Numbered from the stretch's first letter, positions 43,855 to 53,026 are shown. The stretch is 64,000 bases of DNA from Erwinia sp. E_sp_B01_1 (GCF_036865545.1 NZ_CP142208.1:682001-746000), one strand, 5' to 3'. The notes: generated by a model from the letters alone, not told the origin. Numbers and translations: made by a program.

Positions 43855-44529
43855 TTAATATCCCTCGCCGGCCGGGCTGGTGCCTTTGACGATGGCGATG
43901 CCGGAGCTGGTGCCGATACGGGTAGCGCCAGCCTTAATCATACTCTCTGCGGTCTGACGATCGCGAACCGCGCCAGAAGCTTTTACCGCCACATCCGGAC
44001 CTGCCGTTTTATGCATCAGACGGACATGCTCTTCACGGGCGCCGCCGGTGCTGAAACCGGTAGATGTTTTGACAAAGGCGACCTGATGTTCACGACAAAT
44101 TTCACAGATTTGAATGATTTGCGCATCGCTGAGCAGGCAGGTTTCCAATATTACCTTCAATGGGATCGGGCCGCAAACCTCACGCACCGCCTGAATATCC
44201 GCGCTGACCGCCTCAGTCTCGCCGCTTTGCAGCCAGCCCACGTTAATCACCATATCAATTTCCTGCGCGCCAGCCTCAATGGCGGCTTTCGCCTCAAAAG
44301 CTTTGGCGCTGGTCAGCGCTGCGCCCAACGGGAAGCCAATCACAGAACAGACTTTTACCTCGCTCTTTGCCAGCAGCTTTGCCGCCAGGGGGACATAGCC
44401 GGAATTAACGCAGACCGCATAAAAGTGGTGGGTGATTGCTTCCTCGCACAGGGTGGTGATTTGCGCCTGGGTGGCATTAGCGGCCAGCAGCGTGTGATCT
44501 ATGTAGCGGGCAAAGTCTGTGTTTTGCAT
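43855..44529 (-). CDS. deoC: Deoxyribose-phosphate aldolase (short type, second copy)
   Basis: The 224-residue DeoC is of the shorter (Bacillus-like) subfamily: IDHTLLAANATQAQI, VCVNSGYVPLA, CSVIGFPLGAALTSAKAFEA, EIDMVINVGWL, and the Schiff-base Lys in FVKTSTGFSTGGA, with the relay Lys in VAVKASGAVRD. It shares the reaction, but little sequence, with the long DeoC at 28385. Here it completes a local pathway with deoK: deoxyribose to deoxyribose 5-phosphate to glyceraldehyde 3-phosphate plus acetaldehyde. An operator lies 31 bases before its start. It is cotranscribed with deoR. Confidence 0.95.
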   Translation of the reverse strand: MQNTDFARYIDHTLLAANATQAQITTLCEEAITHHFYAVCVNSGYVPLAAKLLAKSEVKVCSVIGFPLGAALTSAKAFEAKAAIEAGAQEIDMVINVGWLQSGETEAVSADIQAVREVCGPIPLKVILETCLLSDAQIIQICEICREHQVAFVKTSTGFSTGGAREEHVRLMHKTAGPDVAVKASGAVRDRQTAESMIKAGATRIGTSSGIAIVKGTSPAGEGY

Positions 44530-44559
44530 GGTCCTGATCCTCAGAGAGTGGCGTGTTTT

Positions 44560-44575
44560 TGTTAAAATAATAACA
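44560..44575. promoter_or_regulatory. DeoR-type operator, deoC-deoR side
   Basis: TGTTAAAATAATAACA fits TGTTA-N6-TAACA exactly and lies 31 bases upstream of the short deoC. Together with the site at 44670 it brackets the divergent promoter region; the centres are 110 bases apart, allowing a repression loop. Confidence 0.8.
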
Positions 44576-44669
44576 TTTTTGTCTCAGCGTCAATCACTGA
44601 TTAACTGAGTGCCTGTGCGATTTACAGGCTGAGACGGATGTCACAAAAATAACAGATGATGATTGTTAT

Positions 44670-44685
44670 TGTTAATTTCATAACA
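44670..44685. promoter_or_regulatory. DeoR-type operator, deoK side
   Basis: TGTTAATTTCATAACA fits TGTTA-N6-TAACA exactly and lies 34 bases upstream of deoK. Between the two operators is another inverted repeat (GTCTCAGC 44581-44588 / GCTGAGAC 44628-44635) and a weak CRP-like half site TGTGC. Confidence 0.8.
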
Positions 44686-44718
44686 TTTAATGATCGAAAT
44701 TTACACGGGGAAAGCGTC

Positions 44719-45636
44719 ATGGATATTGCTGTTATTGGTTCCAATATGGTCGACCTGATTACGTATACCAATACGATGCCAAAAGCGGGGGAAACCCTGG
44801 AGGCGCCGGATTTCGCTCTGGGCTGCGGCGGCAAAGGGGCTAATCAGGCCGTTGCAGCCGCAAAGCTTGGCGCTGCGGTGATGATGGTCAGTAAAGTGGG
44901 CGAAGACCTGTTCGCCGACAATACGGTGAAGAATTTGCAGCAGTTTGGCGTGGATACCCGTTACGTGACCGTTGCCCCTGGCACCTCCAGCGGGGTGGCA
45001 CCCATTTTTGTGGATGACCAGTCGCAAAACCGCATTCTGATTATCAAAGGGGCTAATGCCAGACTCTCCCCACAGGATATTGATGATGCCGCAGAAGAGT
45101 TGAAGCGCTGTCGCCTGATGGTTCTCCAGCTGGAGATCCCGCTGCCGACGGTTTATCACGCCATTGATTTCGCCCGCCAGAACAACATCCAGGTGATCCT
45201 CAACCCGGCTCCGGCAGTAGCCGGTCTGGATATCGATTACGCCTGCCTGTGTGACTACTTTATGCCTAACGAAACGGAGCTGGAGATCCTGACCGGTCTG
45301 CCCGTCAGCACGGAGGAAGAGGTTATCCGTGCCGGTCAGATGCTGCTGGGACGCGGTCTGAAGAATCTGATTATTACGCTTGGCAGCCGGGGTTCGGTAT
45401 GGATGCACGGCGATGCCGTTCACCGTGTCAGCCCGATGTCGGTCAAAGCCATTGATACCAGCGGAGCCGGGGATGCCTTTATTGGCTGCTTTGCCCACGG
45501 CCTGGTGCAGCACGGGGACGTGGCCAGGGCGATGCAGTCCGCCTCAGCTTATGCCGCCTGTAGCGTCACCGGACGGGGAACTCAGCTTTCATACCCCGAT
45601 GCCGATACCTTTCACCGTTTTCTCAACGCTAACTGA
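44719..45636 (+). CDS. deoK: Deoxyribokinase DeoK (ribokinase/PfkB family)
   Basis: This 305-residue PfkB-family kinase is predicted to phosphorylate 2-deoxyribose at O5. The N-terminal substrate motif is GCGGKGANQAVAAAKLG. The ATP site and base are SRGSVWMHGD and DTSGAGDAFIGCFAHG, with Asp252-type catalysis in the GAGD motif. Ribokinase itself is a possible reading from sequence alone. The neighbours deoR, deoC, deoP and deoX make deoxyribokinase far more likely. ATG 44719 follows CACGGGGAAAGCGTC; in-frame codons upstream lie in the operator region. Confidence 0.9.
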   Translation: MDIAVIGSNMVDLITYTNTMPKAGETLEAPDFALGCGGKGANQAVAAAKLGAAVMMVSKVGEDLFADNTVKNLQQFGVDTRYVTVAPGTSSGVAPIFVDDQSQNRILIIKGANARLSPQDIDDAAEELKRCRLMVLQLEIPLPTVYHAIDFARQNNIQVILNPAPAVAGLDIDYACLCDYFMPNETELEILTGLPVSTEEEVIRAGQMLLGRGLKNLIITLGSRGSVWMHGDAVHRVSPMSVKAIDTSGAGDAFIGCFAHGLVQHGDVARAMQSASAYAACSVTGRGTQLSYPDADTFHRFLNAN

Positions 45637-45645
45637 GGATTCGCC

Positions 45646-46971
45646 ATGCATCAGAACATCGTGCAGCAGCCTGATGGCTACTTAAACAAGACTCCGCTGT
45701 TCCAGTTTATTCTGCTCTCCTGTCTGTTTCCGCTGTGGGGCTGTGCAGCCAGCCTGAATGATATTTTGATTACCCAGTTTAAAAGCGTGTTCGCCCTCAG
45801 CGACTTCGCCAGCGCGCTGGTGCAGAGCGCCTTCTACGGCGGTTACTTCCTGATTGCCATTCCGGCTTCGCTGGTGATCCGCAGTAGCAGTTATAAAATT
45901 GCGATTCTGCTGGGGCTGGCGCTCTATATCGGCGGCTGCGTGCTGTTCTATCCTGCTTCACACATGGCGACCTATACCATGTTCCTGGCCGCCATCTTCG
46001 CCATCGCCATCGGCCTGAGCTTCCTGGAAACGGCGGCGAACACCTACAGTTCGATGATTGGTCACCGTGACCACGCCACGCTGCGGCTTAACATCAGCCA
46101 GACGTTCTACCCGGTGGGTGCGTTGATGGGCATCGTGTTGGGGAAATATCTGGTGTTTCAGGACGGCGACAGCCTGCACAGTCAGATGGCAGGCATGAAC
46201 CCCGAGCAGCTGCACCAGTTCCGTCTCGCCATGCTGGAGCACACGCTGGAGCCCTATAAATATCTGGTTATGGTGCTGGTGGTGGTGATGGTGCTGTTTT
46301 TACTGACCCGCTATCCGCGCTGTAAGCCGCAAAGCGCTGAGAAAAGCCTGCCGAGCCTGAAAGAGACCTTCAGCTATCTGGCAAAAAATCGCCACTTCAA
46401 GCGCGGGATCCTTGCTCAGTTCCTCTATGTCGGGATGCAGGTTGCGGTCTGGTCATTCACCATCCGTCTGGCGCTGGATCTGGGGGCAACCAATGAACGT
46501 CATGCCTCTAACTTTATGATTTACAGCTTTATCTGCTTCTTTATCGGTAAGTTTGTCGCCAACTTCCTGATGACCCGTTTCCGGGCTGAGAAAGTGCTGA
46601 TTGCTTATTCGGTTGTCGGCGTGGCAACCCTGGCCTATGTCATGCTGGTGCCAAACTTCACCGCCGTGTATGCCGCCGTGTTTGTCAGCGTGCTGTTCGG
46701 ACCTTGCTGGGCGACGATCTATGCCGGAACGCTGGCTACCGTCGAGAATAAATACACCGAAGTTGCGGGCGCTTTTATCGTGATGGCGATTGTGGGCGCG
46801 GCTTTTGTGCCAGCTATTCAGGGGCTGGTCTCTGACCGTCTGGGATCGATGCAGCTGGCCTTCGGTGTCTCTCTGCTGTGCTTTGTCTGGGTCGGGTTCT
46901 ACTTCTGGGGCGAGCTTCGCCACAAAAAACAGCCTGCCACCCGTGGACGTCTGGTTGAGGAGGCACAATGA
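45646..46971 (+). CDS. deoP: Deoxyribose permease DeoP (MFS, FucP-like)
   Basis: This 441-residue permease has about twelve membrane segments and belongs to the fucose/galactose:H+ symporter branch of the MFS. It has FILLSCLFPLWGCAASLNDI, FYGGYFLIAIPASLVIR, SFLETAANTYSSMIGH, and the central loop with KSLPSLKETFSYLAKNRHFK-like spacing. It is ten bases after deoK and overlaps deoX by four bases (ATGA). The substrate is inferred from the cluster to be 2-deoxyribose. AGGATTCGCC precedes the ATG. Confidence 0.9.
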   Translation: MHQNIVQQPDGYLNKTPLFQFILLSCLFPLWGCAASLNDILITQFKSVFALSDFASALVQSAFYGGYFLIAIPASLVIRSSSYKIAILLGLALYIGGCVLFYPASHMATYTMFLAAIFAIAIGLSFLETAANTYSSMIGHRDHATLRLNISQTFYPVGALMGIVLGKYLVFQDGDSLHSQMAGMNPEQLHQFRLAMLEHTLEPYKYLVMVLVVVMVLFLLTRYPRCKPQSAEKSLPSLKETFSYLAKNRHFKRGILAQFLYVGMQVAVWSFTIRLALDLGATNERHASNFMIYSFICFFIGKFVANFLMTRFRAEKVLIAYSVVGVATLAYVMLVPNFTAVYAAVFVSVLFGPCWATIYAGTLATVENKYTEVAGAFIVMAIVGAAFVPAIQGLVSDRLGSMQLAFGVSLLCFVWVGFYFWGELRHKKQPATRGRLVEEAQ

Positions 46972-47987
46972 AAACCACTCTGCCGCTGAGTGCTTCACAG
47001 TTCAGTGAAACACCCCGCACGCTGCTGGATAACGCCAATTTTAAGGTGGAGCTGTTCCGTTACCCCTCAGGGATTGAGGCGGTACGCATGGAGAACAGTA
47101 GAGGGTATCTCATCGTGCTGCCTTTCTACGGGCAGATGGTGTGGGATGCGGTCTTTGACGATCGCAGCCTGACCATGGGCAACGGCTTTAAACAGCCGTT
47201 GCCCGGCAAAGATATTATCGATACTTACGGTTGCTTTGCGTTTCACTCCGGGCTGCTGGCGAACGGCTGTCCGGGGCCGCAAGACAGCCATCCTCTGCAC
47301 GGTGAAATGGCCTGCGCCCGGATGGACAGCGCCTGGATTGTGCTGGAAGAAGAGGGCGTTTCTCTGCAGGGCGAGGTGGAGTACATCAAGGGATTTGGTC
47401 ATCACTACCGGGCTATGCCTGCCGTGACCCTACTGGCGGAAAGACCGAGATTCCAACTGGAAATGGAGGTGAAAAACCTTTCCGGCGCTGAAATGCCGCT
47501 CCAGTATATGTGCCATATGAATTATGCCTGGGTGGAAAACGGCACCTTCAGCCAGAGCATTCCGGACAGTGCGTTCCGCTTGCGCACCTCCATCCCCGGT
47601 CATGTGCATCCTACGCCGGGCTGGCTGGATTATACCCGTCAGCTTCAGGATGAGCCTGAGGCGTTTGGCGCGCTGACCCAGCCAGAGATGTACGATCCGG
47701 AGATTGTGTTTTTTGCCGATAATCTGGCGCAGTACGGTAAACAGGTGCTGTTTACGCTGACCTCGCCTGAGGGATACGGCTTCAGCACCCGTTTTGATAC
47801 CGCACAGTTCAACTATGCAACTCGCTGGATCCTGCACAACAGCGATCAGCAGGTCGCGGCCTTTGTGCTGCCAGCCACCTGCCGTCCGGAGGGATTTACT
47901 GCGGCTAAAGAGGCCGGGACGCTGATCGCCCTGGCATCGGGCGAACAGCGTCACTTTATGGTGGAAACCGGCCTGGTGGAAGCCTGA
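46968..47987 (+). CDS. deoX: DeoX/DUF4432-type sugar epimerase (mutarotase-like)
   Basis: The 339-residue protein is of the aldose-1-epimerase-like beta-sandwich type (DUF4432-like): YLIVLPFYGQMVWDAVFDD, CFAFHSGLLANGCPGPQD, HGEMACARM, and VKNLSGAEMPLQYMCHMNYA. Conserved His and Glu residues there suit a mutarotase. It is the last gene of deoKPX, translationally coupled to deoP. Interconversion of the deoxyribose anomers taken up by DeoP and used by DeoK is the likely role. The gene name follows the Salmonella deoQKPX cluster and is used by position. Confidence 0.82.
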   Translation: MKTTLPLSASQFSETPRTLLDNANFKVELFRYPSGIEAVRMENSRGYLIVLPFYGQMVWDAVFDDRSLTMGNGFKQPLPGKDIIDTYGCFAFHSGLLANGCPGPQDSHPLHGEMACARMDSAWIVLEEEGVSLQGEVEYIKGFGHHYRAMPAVTLLAERPRFQLEMEVKNLSGAEMPLQYMCHMNYAWVENGTFSQSIPDSAFRLRTSIPGHVHPTPGWLDYTRQLQDEPEAFGALTQPEMYDPEIVFFADNLAQYGKQVLFTLTSPEGYGFSTRFDTAQFNYATRWILHNSDQQVAAFVLPATCRPEGFTAAKEAGTLIALASGEQRHFMVETGLVEA

Positions 47988-47992
47988 GGCCA

Positions 47993-48018
47993 CAGCCCGT
48001 TACACCGGGCTGCTTTTC
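47993..48018 (+). terminator. Terminator of deoKPX
   Basis: 7-bp stem CAGCCCG / CGGGCTG with loop TTACAC, then CTTTTCC. It overlaps the stop codon of the convergent NRPS gene. Confidence 0.65.
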
Positions 48019-51000
48019 CGGCTGTGGCTGCCGCTGAGGGCGGCGGCAATCTCCTGATGGCAGAGAATGATCGAGTGGTGATTGGCTGCCAGCGGCACGA
48101 TGTTCAGGGATGAACAGATCGATCCGACGCCGTTATCCCCGATGGTCAGCACTTCTCTGCCTTCTTCTGCTCCGCTGTCGCTGAGATCGAAAAACTCCGT
48201 AGCTTTCAGCAGCGTCACCTGCGTGTGTCGCAACGGCGAACTTACTGCCTGATTGTTGATGCTCAGCTCGGTTTCTTCCGCCTGAATGGCGCGTTTCGCC
48301 GCTTCGCCTTCCAGCCCTATCGCCTTCAGTAAAGTCGCTAACATGCCGGGCGCAACGCGTTTCTGCACGTCGGTCTGATAGAGCGAATCCAGCAGGCAGA
48401 CATGAACCTGCTTAAAGCCCCGCTCCTCAAGCTGTGCAGCTATCTCCAGCGCAATCACGCCGCCCAGTGACCAGCCAAGCAGTTTTACCGGACGATCCCG
48501 CGGCATGCCGCGTTGCAGCATATGTTGCAGATAGTAGCTGGCCAGAGCGGCCAGCGTTGGAATGTACGGGCGATTGTGCAGGTTGTAGTTATTGATCCCC
48601 AGCACGTTGAATTTCCCGGTCAGGCTCAGAGCCAGATCCTGGTAGATTTCGCAGCCGACTACTGCCGGATGGATCATCCAGAGATCGTCGCAGGGCTTTT
48701 CCGGATTCAGCGGCTGGATCAGTCTGAATACCTGCTGTGGACGGTTAAGCTGTTTCAGCAGATTTGCCAGGGGCTCTGGCGTCTCCACGAGCTGGGCGGC
48801 GTGCGCCTTTGCCGGCTGACCAAGTGCCTCAGCCTGATCGCGCAGCTTAGGATGCGAGAACAGCGTTTTCATCTCAATTTCAATGCCCAGCCGTTTCAGC
48901 CGCATCATCAGCTGAATGGCGTGCAGGGAGTGCCCGCCGAGCGCGAAAAAGTCGTCGTCCCGGCCAACCGGCGTGACGCCAAGCAGATCGCCCCAGCACG
49001 CCGCTAACAACCGCTCCTGTTCCGTGACGGGTGGGGCAAAGGCTCGCTGCTCTTCGGCGGGGGCGACCGGCATCGGCAGGCTTTTTCTCTCCAGCTTCCC
49101 GTTGGGAGAGAGCGGCAGGGCATCCATCTGCACAAAGCTGGCTGGCAGCATAAAGTCCGGCAGCGTCTGTTGCAGCTGCTGGCGAAGCTTTTCGCTGAGC
49201 TGCGGATCTTCTGGTGCGACCACCCAGGCAATCAGACGCTTATCGCCTTCGCCATCCTCGCAGGCCAACACCACCGCATCTTCAACCTGCTGACAGGCGA
49301 CAATCTGCTGTTCTATCTCGCCCAGTTCAATACGCAGGCCGTGGATCTTCACCTGGAAGTCATTGCGACCGAGATACTCAATGTTGCCATCCTCCAGCCA
49401 GCGGGCCAGATCGCCGGTTTTATACAGCCGGGCTCCAGGCTCAGAACTCAGCGGATCGGCAATGAACCGCTCCTGGCTCAGGGCTTCGCGATTGAGATAA
49501 CCGCGCGCTACCTGGATACCGCCAATATGCAGTTCGCCACTGATGCCAGGCGGTAGCGGCTGAAGATGGGCATCAAGAATATGCAACTGAGTGTTAGCAA
49601 CGGGGCGGCCAATTGGCACCACTGTGCCGTTCTCGTCCGGTTTGCAGTGCCAGTACGAAACATCGACCGCTGCTTCTGTGGGGCCATAAAGATTATGCAG
49701 CCCGACGGTGGGCAACTGCTGATGGCAGCGTTCAACGGCGGTCAGCGGCAGTGCTTCACCGCTACAGAACAGCCGCTTCAGGCTGCCACACTGCGCCATC
49801 TCGCCGTGGCGGAGAAACAGTTGCAGCATTGAGGGGACAAAGTGCAGCGTGGTGATCTGCTGTTGCTGAATAAATTCGCTGAGGTAAGCCGGATCCTGAT
49901 GCCCGCCCGGTTTCGCTATGGCCAGCCGCGCGCCAACCATCAGCGGCCAGAAAAACTCCCACACCGAGACGTCAAAGCTGAAGGGGGTTTTCTGCAACAC
50001 GCTATCCTGCGGCGTCAGCTGATAGCTCTCCTGCATCCATTTCAGCCGGTTCATCACCGCCAGATGTTCGTTCATTACGCCTTTGGGTTTGCCGGTGGAT
50101 CCTGAGGTATAGATCACATAGGCCAGCGATCGCTGAGGATCGGCTGCCAGCGCAGGAAGATTCTCTGCCGAACCCGCCTGCCAGTTTTCACGGTCAGTCA
50201 CCAGATGCACCAGCGGCAGGCTGGCATCCGCGATCTTTTGCAGCGCCTGATGACCCACATCATCCACCAGTATCTGTTTCGCGCCGCAGTCCGTCAGCAT
50301 GTGGCGCAGTCGATCCTGCGGATAATCAGGATCCAGCGGCACATAAGCGCCGCCGGCTTTGAGGATCGCCAGCAGGGCAATCACCATCTCTGCGCTGCGG
50401 CTGACGCAGAGCGCAATACGATCGTCAGGGCTGATGCCGCTGTCACGTAGCCAGCCCGCCAGCTTATTGGCTTCAGCATTCAGTGCGGCGTAACTCATTT
50501 CCGCCACGCAGCCACCCAGCGCCACCGCATCCGGCGTTTTACCTACCTGCTGTTCAAAATAGCGGTGAATCCCTTCGGGAAAGGTCCACGGCTCACCGGT
50601 GTCATTCCACAGCCCCAAAATATCCCGCTGCTCTTCCGGCAACAGCAACGGCAGCAGGGCCATCGGCTGCTCTGGCGGCGCATCCAGAATCGCCTGCAGC
50701 AGGTGCAGCAGCCGATCGGCAATTTTTCCGGCTTCGGCCTCGCTAAACCAGGCCTGATTGACGTTACACTCCAGCACCGGATCGTCGCCGGGGTGATAAT
50801 GGCGCAGATAAACCGCCAGCGGCATCTGCTCATAGCCGTGATGCAGGGCTTCCACCTTCAGTGGCGTGCCGTTCAGCTCAATATCGGTAGGGAAAGTCTC
50901 CAGTGAAAAACTCATGTCGTAGAGCTGACGGCGTCCCTGCTGGCTGAGGCGAAGTTGCCGGTTGAGTTCGGCAATCGGGAAACGCTGATGGCGATAGTTG

Positions 51001-51953
51001 CGACGAAGCTCAGCGGAAACCTGCCGGATCAGGCAAGAGAAAGGCTCAGCGGTATCAACCTGGAGCCTGACCGGCAGCATTGCCGAGAACATCCCCAGCG
51101 TCTGTTTATGTTTGGCCCCACTGCGATTGTGTACCGGCACGCCCAGGGTGAACGCCTGAGTTTGCCACTGGCGGGCGAACCAGCAGGCTATCAGCGCGCT
51201 GAAAAAGTGCATCGGTGAGGCACCATACTGCTGCGCGTATTCACTCAATTGTTGATAGCGCGCCAGCGGCAGGCGGCGCAGAATTTGCGTGCTGGGCCAG
51301 GCTTCTGTGCCGGCAAAACCGCTGCGTCTCTCCAGCAGGGAATCCGGTGCATCAGCAAAGCGATTCAACCAGTATTCACCATCGCGCTGATACCGTTCGG
51401 AGGAGAGATAGGCACGGTCGCTGGCTATAAAATCGGTATAGCCTGCTTCCGGGCTTACTGCTGCTGGTGTCTCTCCCTGCTGTAAGGATTTATAGCGATC
51501 CATAATCAGCCTGCCCAATAAAGACACGGAAGTCCCATCGGCAATAATATGGTGCGCATTGACTAACCACAGAGAGGTCGTGGAATTAATCTTAACAAGG
51601 CAAGAGCGCCAGAGCAGTTCACCGTATAATTTGAAAGGCTGAATAAGACGCTCGTTCAGTAATTCCCGAGCTTTCCTGGTGGGCTGTGATTCCCTGCTTA
51701 CGTCATGACATTCAAGAATAAGGTCTCTTTTATGGACGGTCGTCTGACTAATTACCTGTTCGCCTTCCGTTAAGTTTATTTTCAATGCGTCGTGCTGTTG
51801 CAGAACCAGATTAATTGCCCGATGCAACAGCGGTATATCCAGCGGGCTGTCGATGCGCCAGAGCCCGCCAACGTTGTAGCACGGGGTGTCGGGAGTCAGT
51901 GCCTGGTCCAGCCAGACGGCTTGCTGTGAGGACGTTAACGGATATATAGACAA
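48000..51953 (-). CDS. Single-module NRPS (C-A-T-TE), EntF-like
   Basis: This 1317-residue synthetase has one full module: a condensation domain with NAHHIIADG (134-140), an adenylation domain (AYVIYTSGSTGKPKG near 610), a carrier domain (GGHSLHAIQ, Ser1009), and a thioesterase (GWSLGG, Ser1162; His in ANHHSII). The A-domain pocket segments FDVSVWEFFWP, TLHFVPSM, LFCSGEAL and LYGPTEAAVDVSYW match those of serine-loading EntF. Serine is therefore the predicted substrate. The start is TTG 51953 behind TTGGAGGTACGC; earlier codons lack a site. No enterobactin genes are nearby, so the partner acyl supplier and the product are unknown. It is monocistronic between convergent deoX and the urt terminator. 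Confidence 0.9.
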   Translation of the reverse strand: MSIYPLTSSQQAVWLDQALTPDTPCYNVGGLWRIDSPLDIPLLHRAINLVLQQHDALKINLTEGEQVISQTTVHKRDLILECHDVSRESQPTRKARELLNERLIQPFKLYGELLWRSCLVKINSTTSLWLVNAHHIIADGTSVSLLGRLIMDRYKSLQQGETPAAVSPEAGYTDFIASDRAYLSSERYQRDGEYWLNRFADAPDSLLERRSGFAGTEAWPSTQILRRLPLARYQQLSEYAQQYGASPMHFFSALIACWFARQWQTQAFTLGVPVHNRSGAKHKQTLGMFSAMLPVRLQVDTAEPFSCLIRQVSAELRRNYRHQRFPIAELNRQLRLSQQGRRQLYDMSFSLETFPTDIELNGTPLKVEALHHGYEQMPLAVYLRHYHPGDDPVLECNVNQAWFSEAEAGKIADRLLHLLQAILDAPPEQPMALLPLLLPEEQRDILGLWNDTGEPWTFPEGIHRYFEQQVGKTPDAVALGGCVAEMSYAALNAEANKLAGWLRDSGISPDDRIALCVSRSAEMVIALLAILKAGGAYVPLDPDYPQDRLRHMLTDCGAKQILVDDVGHQALQKIADASLPLVHLVTDRENWQAGSAENLPALAADPQRSLAYVIYTSGSTGKPKGVMNEHLAVMNRLKWMQESYQLTPQDSVLQKTPFSFDVSVWEFFWPLMVGARLAIAKPGGHQDPAYLSEFIQQQQITTLHFVPSMLQLFLRHGEMAQCGSLKRLFCSGEALPLTAVERCHQQLPTVGLHNLYGPTEAAVDVSYWHCKPDENGTVVPIGRPVANTQLHILDAHLQPLPPGISGELHIGGIQVARGYLNREALSQERFIADPLSSEPGARLYKTGDLARWLEDGNIEYLGRNDFQVKIHGLRIELGEIEQQIVACQQVEDAVVLACEDGEGDKRLIAWVVAPEDPQLSEKLRQQLQQTLPDFMLPASFVQMDALPLSPNGKLERKSLPMPVAPAEEQRAFAPPVTEQERLLAACWGDLLGVTPVGRDDDFFALGGHSLHAIQLMMRLKRLGIEIEMKTLFSHPKLRDQAEALGQPAKAHAAQLVETPEPLANLLKQLNRPQQVFRLIQPLNPEKPCDDLWMIHPAVVGCEIYQDLALSLTGKFNVLGINNYNLHNRPYIPTLAALASYYLQHMLQRGMPRDRPVKLLGWSLGGVIALEIAAQLEERGFKQVHVCLLDSLYQTDVQKRVAPGMLATLLKAIGLEGEAAKRAIQAEETELSINNQAVSSPLRHTQVTLLKATEFFDLSDSGAEEGREVLTIGDNGVGSICSSLNIVPLAANHHSIILCHQEIAAALSGSHSRKSSPV

Positions 51954-52272
51954 GCGCGTACCTCCAATTAAGGAAAGTCGAAAGAGGGAAATCACATCAC
52001 CGAGGATTGTATAGGAATATTTCAATAATATGATACGGAATTATATTTATTTTGTTATGAAAATAATTCAGTAACTTTGCGTAATTATTGAAATACGCAG
52101 GAGATGGCGATCTTATTTGTAATTTTAAGGAGGGTGTTATTTTGAGAGATGATGATCTTATTTTTAACTTAAGCTAAATTATTAATGGCAGAGATAGCAA
52201 TCTTATTAAAAGATGGGCGTTTATAATTATTGATAATTAAGCAGGGGGTGTTATTGCTGTCGGAAAATAAAA
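51954..52272. other. AT-rich region upstream of the NRPS gene
   Basis: About 320 bases, far richer in A+T than the flanking genes. It holds GATCTTATTT-type repeats (52109, 52154, 52199 variant, 52310) and a longer approximate duplication ending in AGGG(G)GTGTTATT (52127 on and 52243 on). No clear Fur box or ORF was seen. It is presumably the NRPS promoter region, possibly bound by H-NS because of its composition. Confidence 0.4.
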
Positions 52273-52303
52273 AACGGGAATAATGGCGGACATTATTCCC
52301 GTT
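52273..52303 (-). terminator. Terminator of the urea operon
   Basis: Perfect 13-bp stem AACGGGAATAATG / CATTATTCCCGTT with a 5-base loop. On the minus strand it is followed by TTTTATTTTCC. It ends the atzF-to-urtE operon. Confidence 0.93.
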
Positions 52304-52326
52304 ATCTTCGATCTTATTTTGGCACG

Positions 52327-53025
52327 TTAAATAGCCACCAGGCCCCGCACGCCATCCTCCTCCATGCTTTCTCCCCGGCCTCGCTGAATGATTTCGCCGC
52401 GCGACATCACCAGATAGTTATCAGCAAGCTCTGCGGCAAAGTCATAGAACTGTTCAACAAGCAAAATGCCCATATCACCCCGCTGCGCAAGCTGTCGGAT
52501 CACTGCCCCAATCTCTTTGATCACTGAAGGCTGGATCCCCTCGGTGGGTTCATCGAGGATCAGCAACTGAGGTTTGCACGCCAGCGCCCGGCCAATGGCC
52601 AGCTGCTGCTGCTGACCACCGGAGAGATCGCCGCCCCGGCGTTGCTTCATCTCTTTCAGCACCGGGAAGAGCTGCCAGATCTCCTCCGGCACCTGTTTTG
52701 CTTCGGAGCCGGAAAAGCGTGCCAGCCCCATCAACAGGTTCTCTTCCACCGTCAGCCGGGGGAAAATTTCCCTGCCCTGCGGCACGTAGGCCATTCCCGC
52801 CTGCACGCGCTGGTGCGGCTTACGGTTGTTGATCGTTTTGTCCTGCCAGCAAATGGTGCCGGATTTCGCCGGGATTAAACCCATCAGGCATTTCAGCAGG
52901 GTCGTTTTTCCCACGCCGTTGCGCCCCAGCAGGCAGGTGATTTCGCCCGGTCTGGTCTCAAAAGAGAGGCCGCGCAGGATGTGGCTGCCGCCATAATATT
53001 GATTGAGTTCCGATACCTGTAACAT
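52327..53025 (-). CDS. urtE: Urea ABC transporter ATP-binding protein UrtE
   Basis: This 232-residue ABC ATPase is of the LivF type: Walker A LLGRNGVGKTTLLKC, signature LSGGQQQQLAIGRAL, Walker B LLILDEPTEGIQP. Together with UrtD it powers urea uptake through UrtBC. I take ATG 53025, one base after the urtD stop (TGAGATG), giving the conserved start MLQVSELNQYYGGSHILRG. The longer frame overlaps urtD without a site. It is the last gene of the operon, followed by a strong terminator. Confidence 0.94.
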   Translation of the reverse strand: MLQVSELNQYYGGSHILRGLSFETRPGEITCLLGRNGVGKTTLLKCLMGLIPAKSGTICWQDKTINNRKPHQRVQAGMAYVPQGREIFPRLTVEENLLMGLARFSGSEAKQVPEEIWQLFPVLKEMKQRRGGDLSGGQQQQLAIGRALACKPQLLILDEPTEGIQPSVIKEIGAVIRQLAQRGDMGILLVEQFYDFAAELADNYLVMSRGEIIQRGRGESMEEDGVRGLVAI

Positions 53026-53026
53026 C

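Noticed and set aside
51954..52272. Fur box upstream of the NRPS gene
   Set aside because: AT-rich stretches with GATA and TATC-like parts exist, but no convincing 19-base GATAAT-type palindrome was found.
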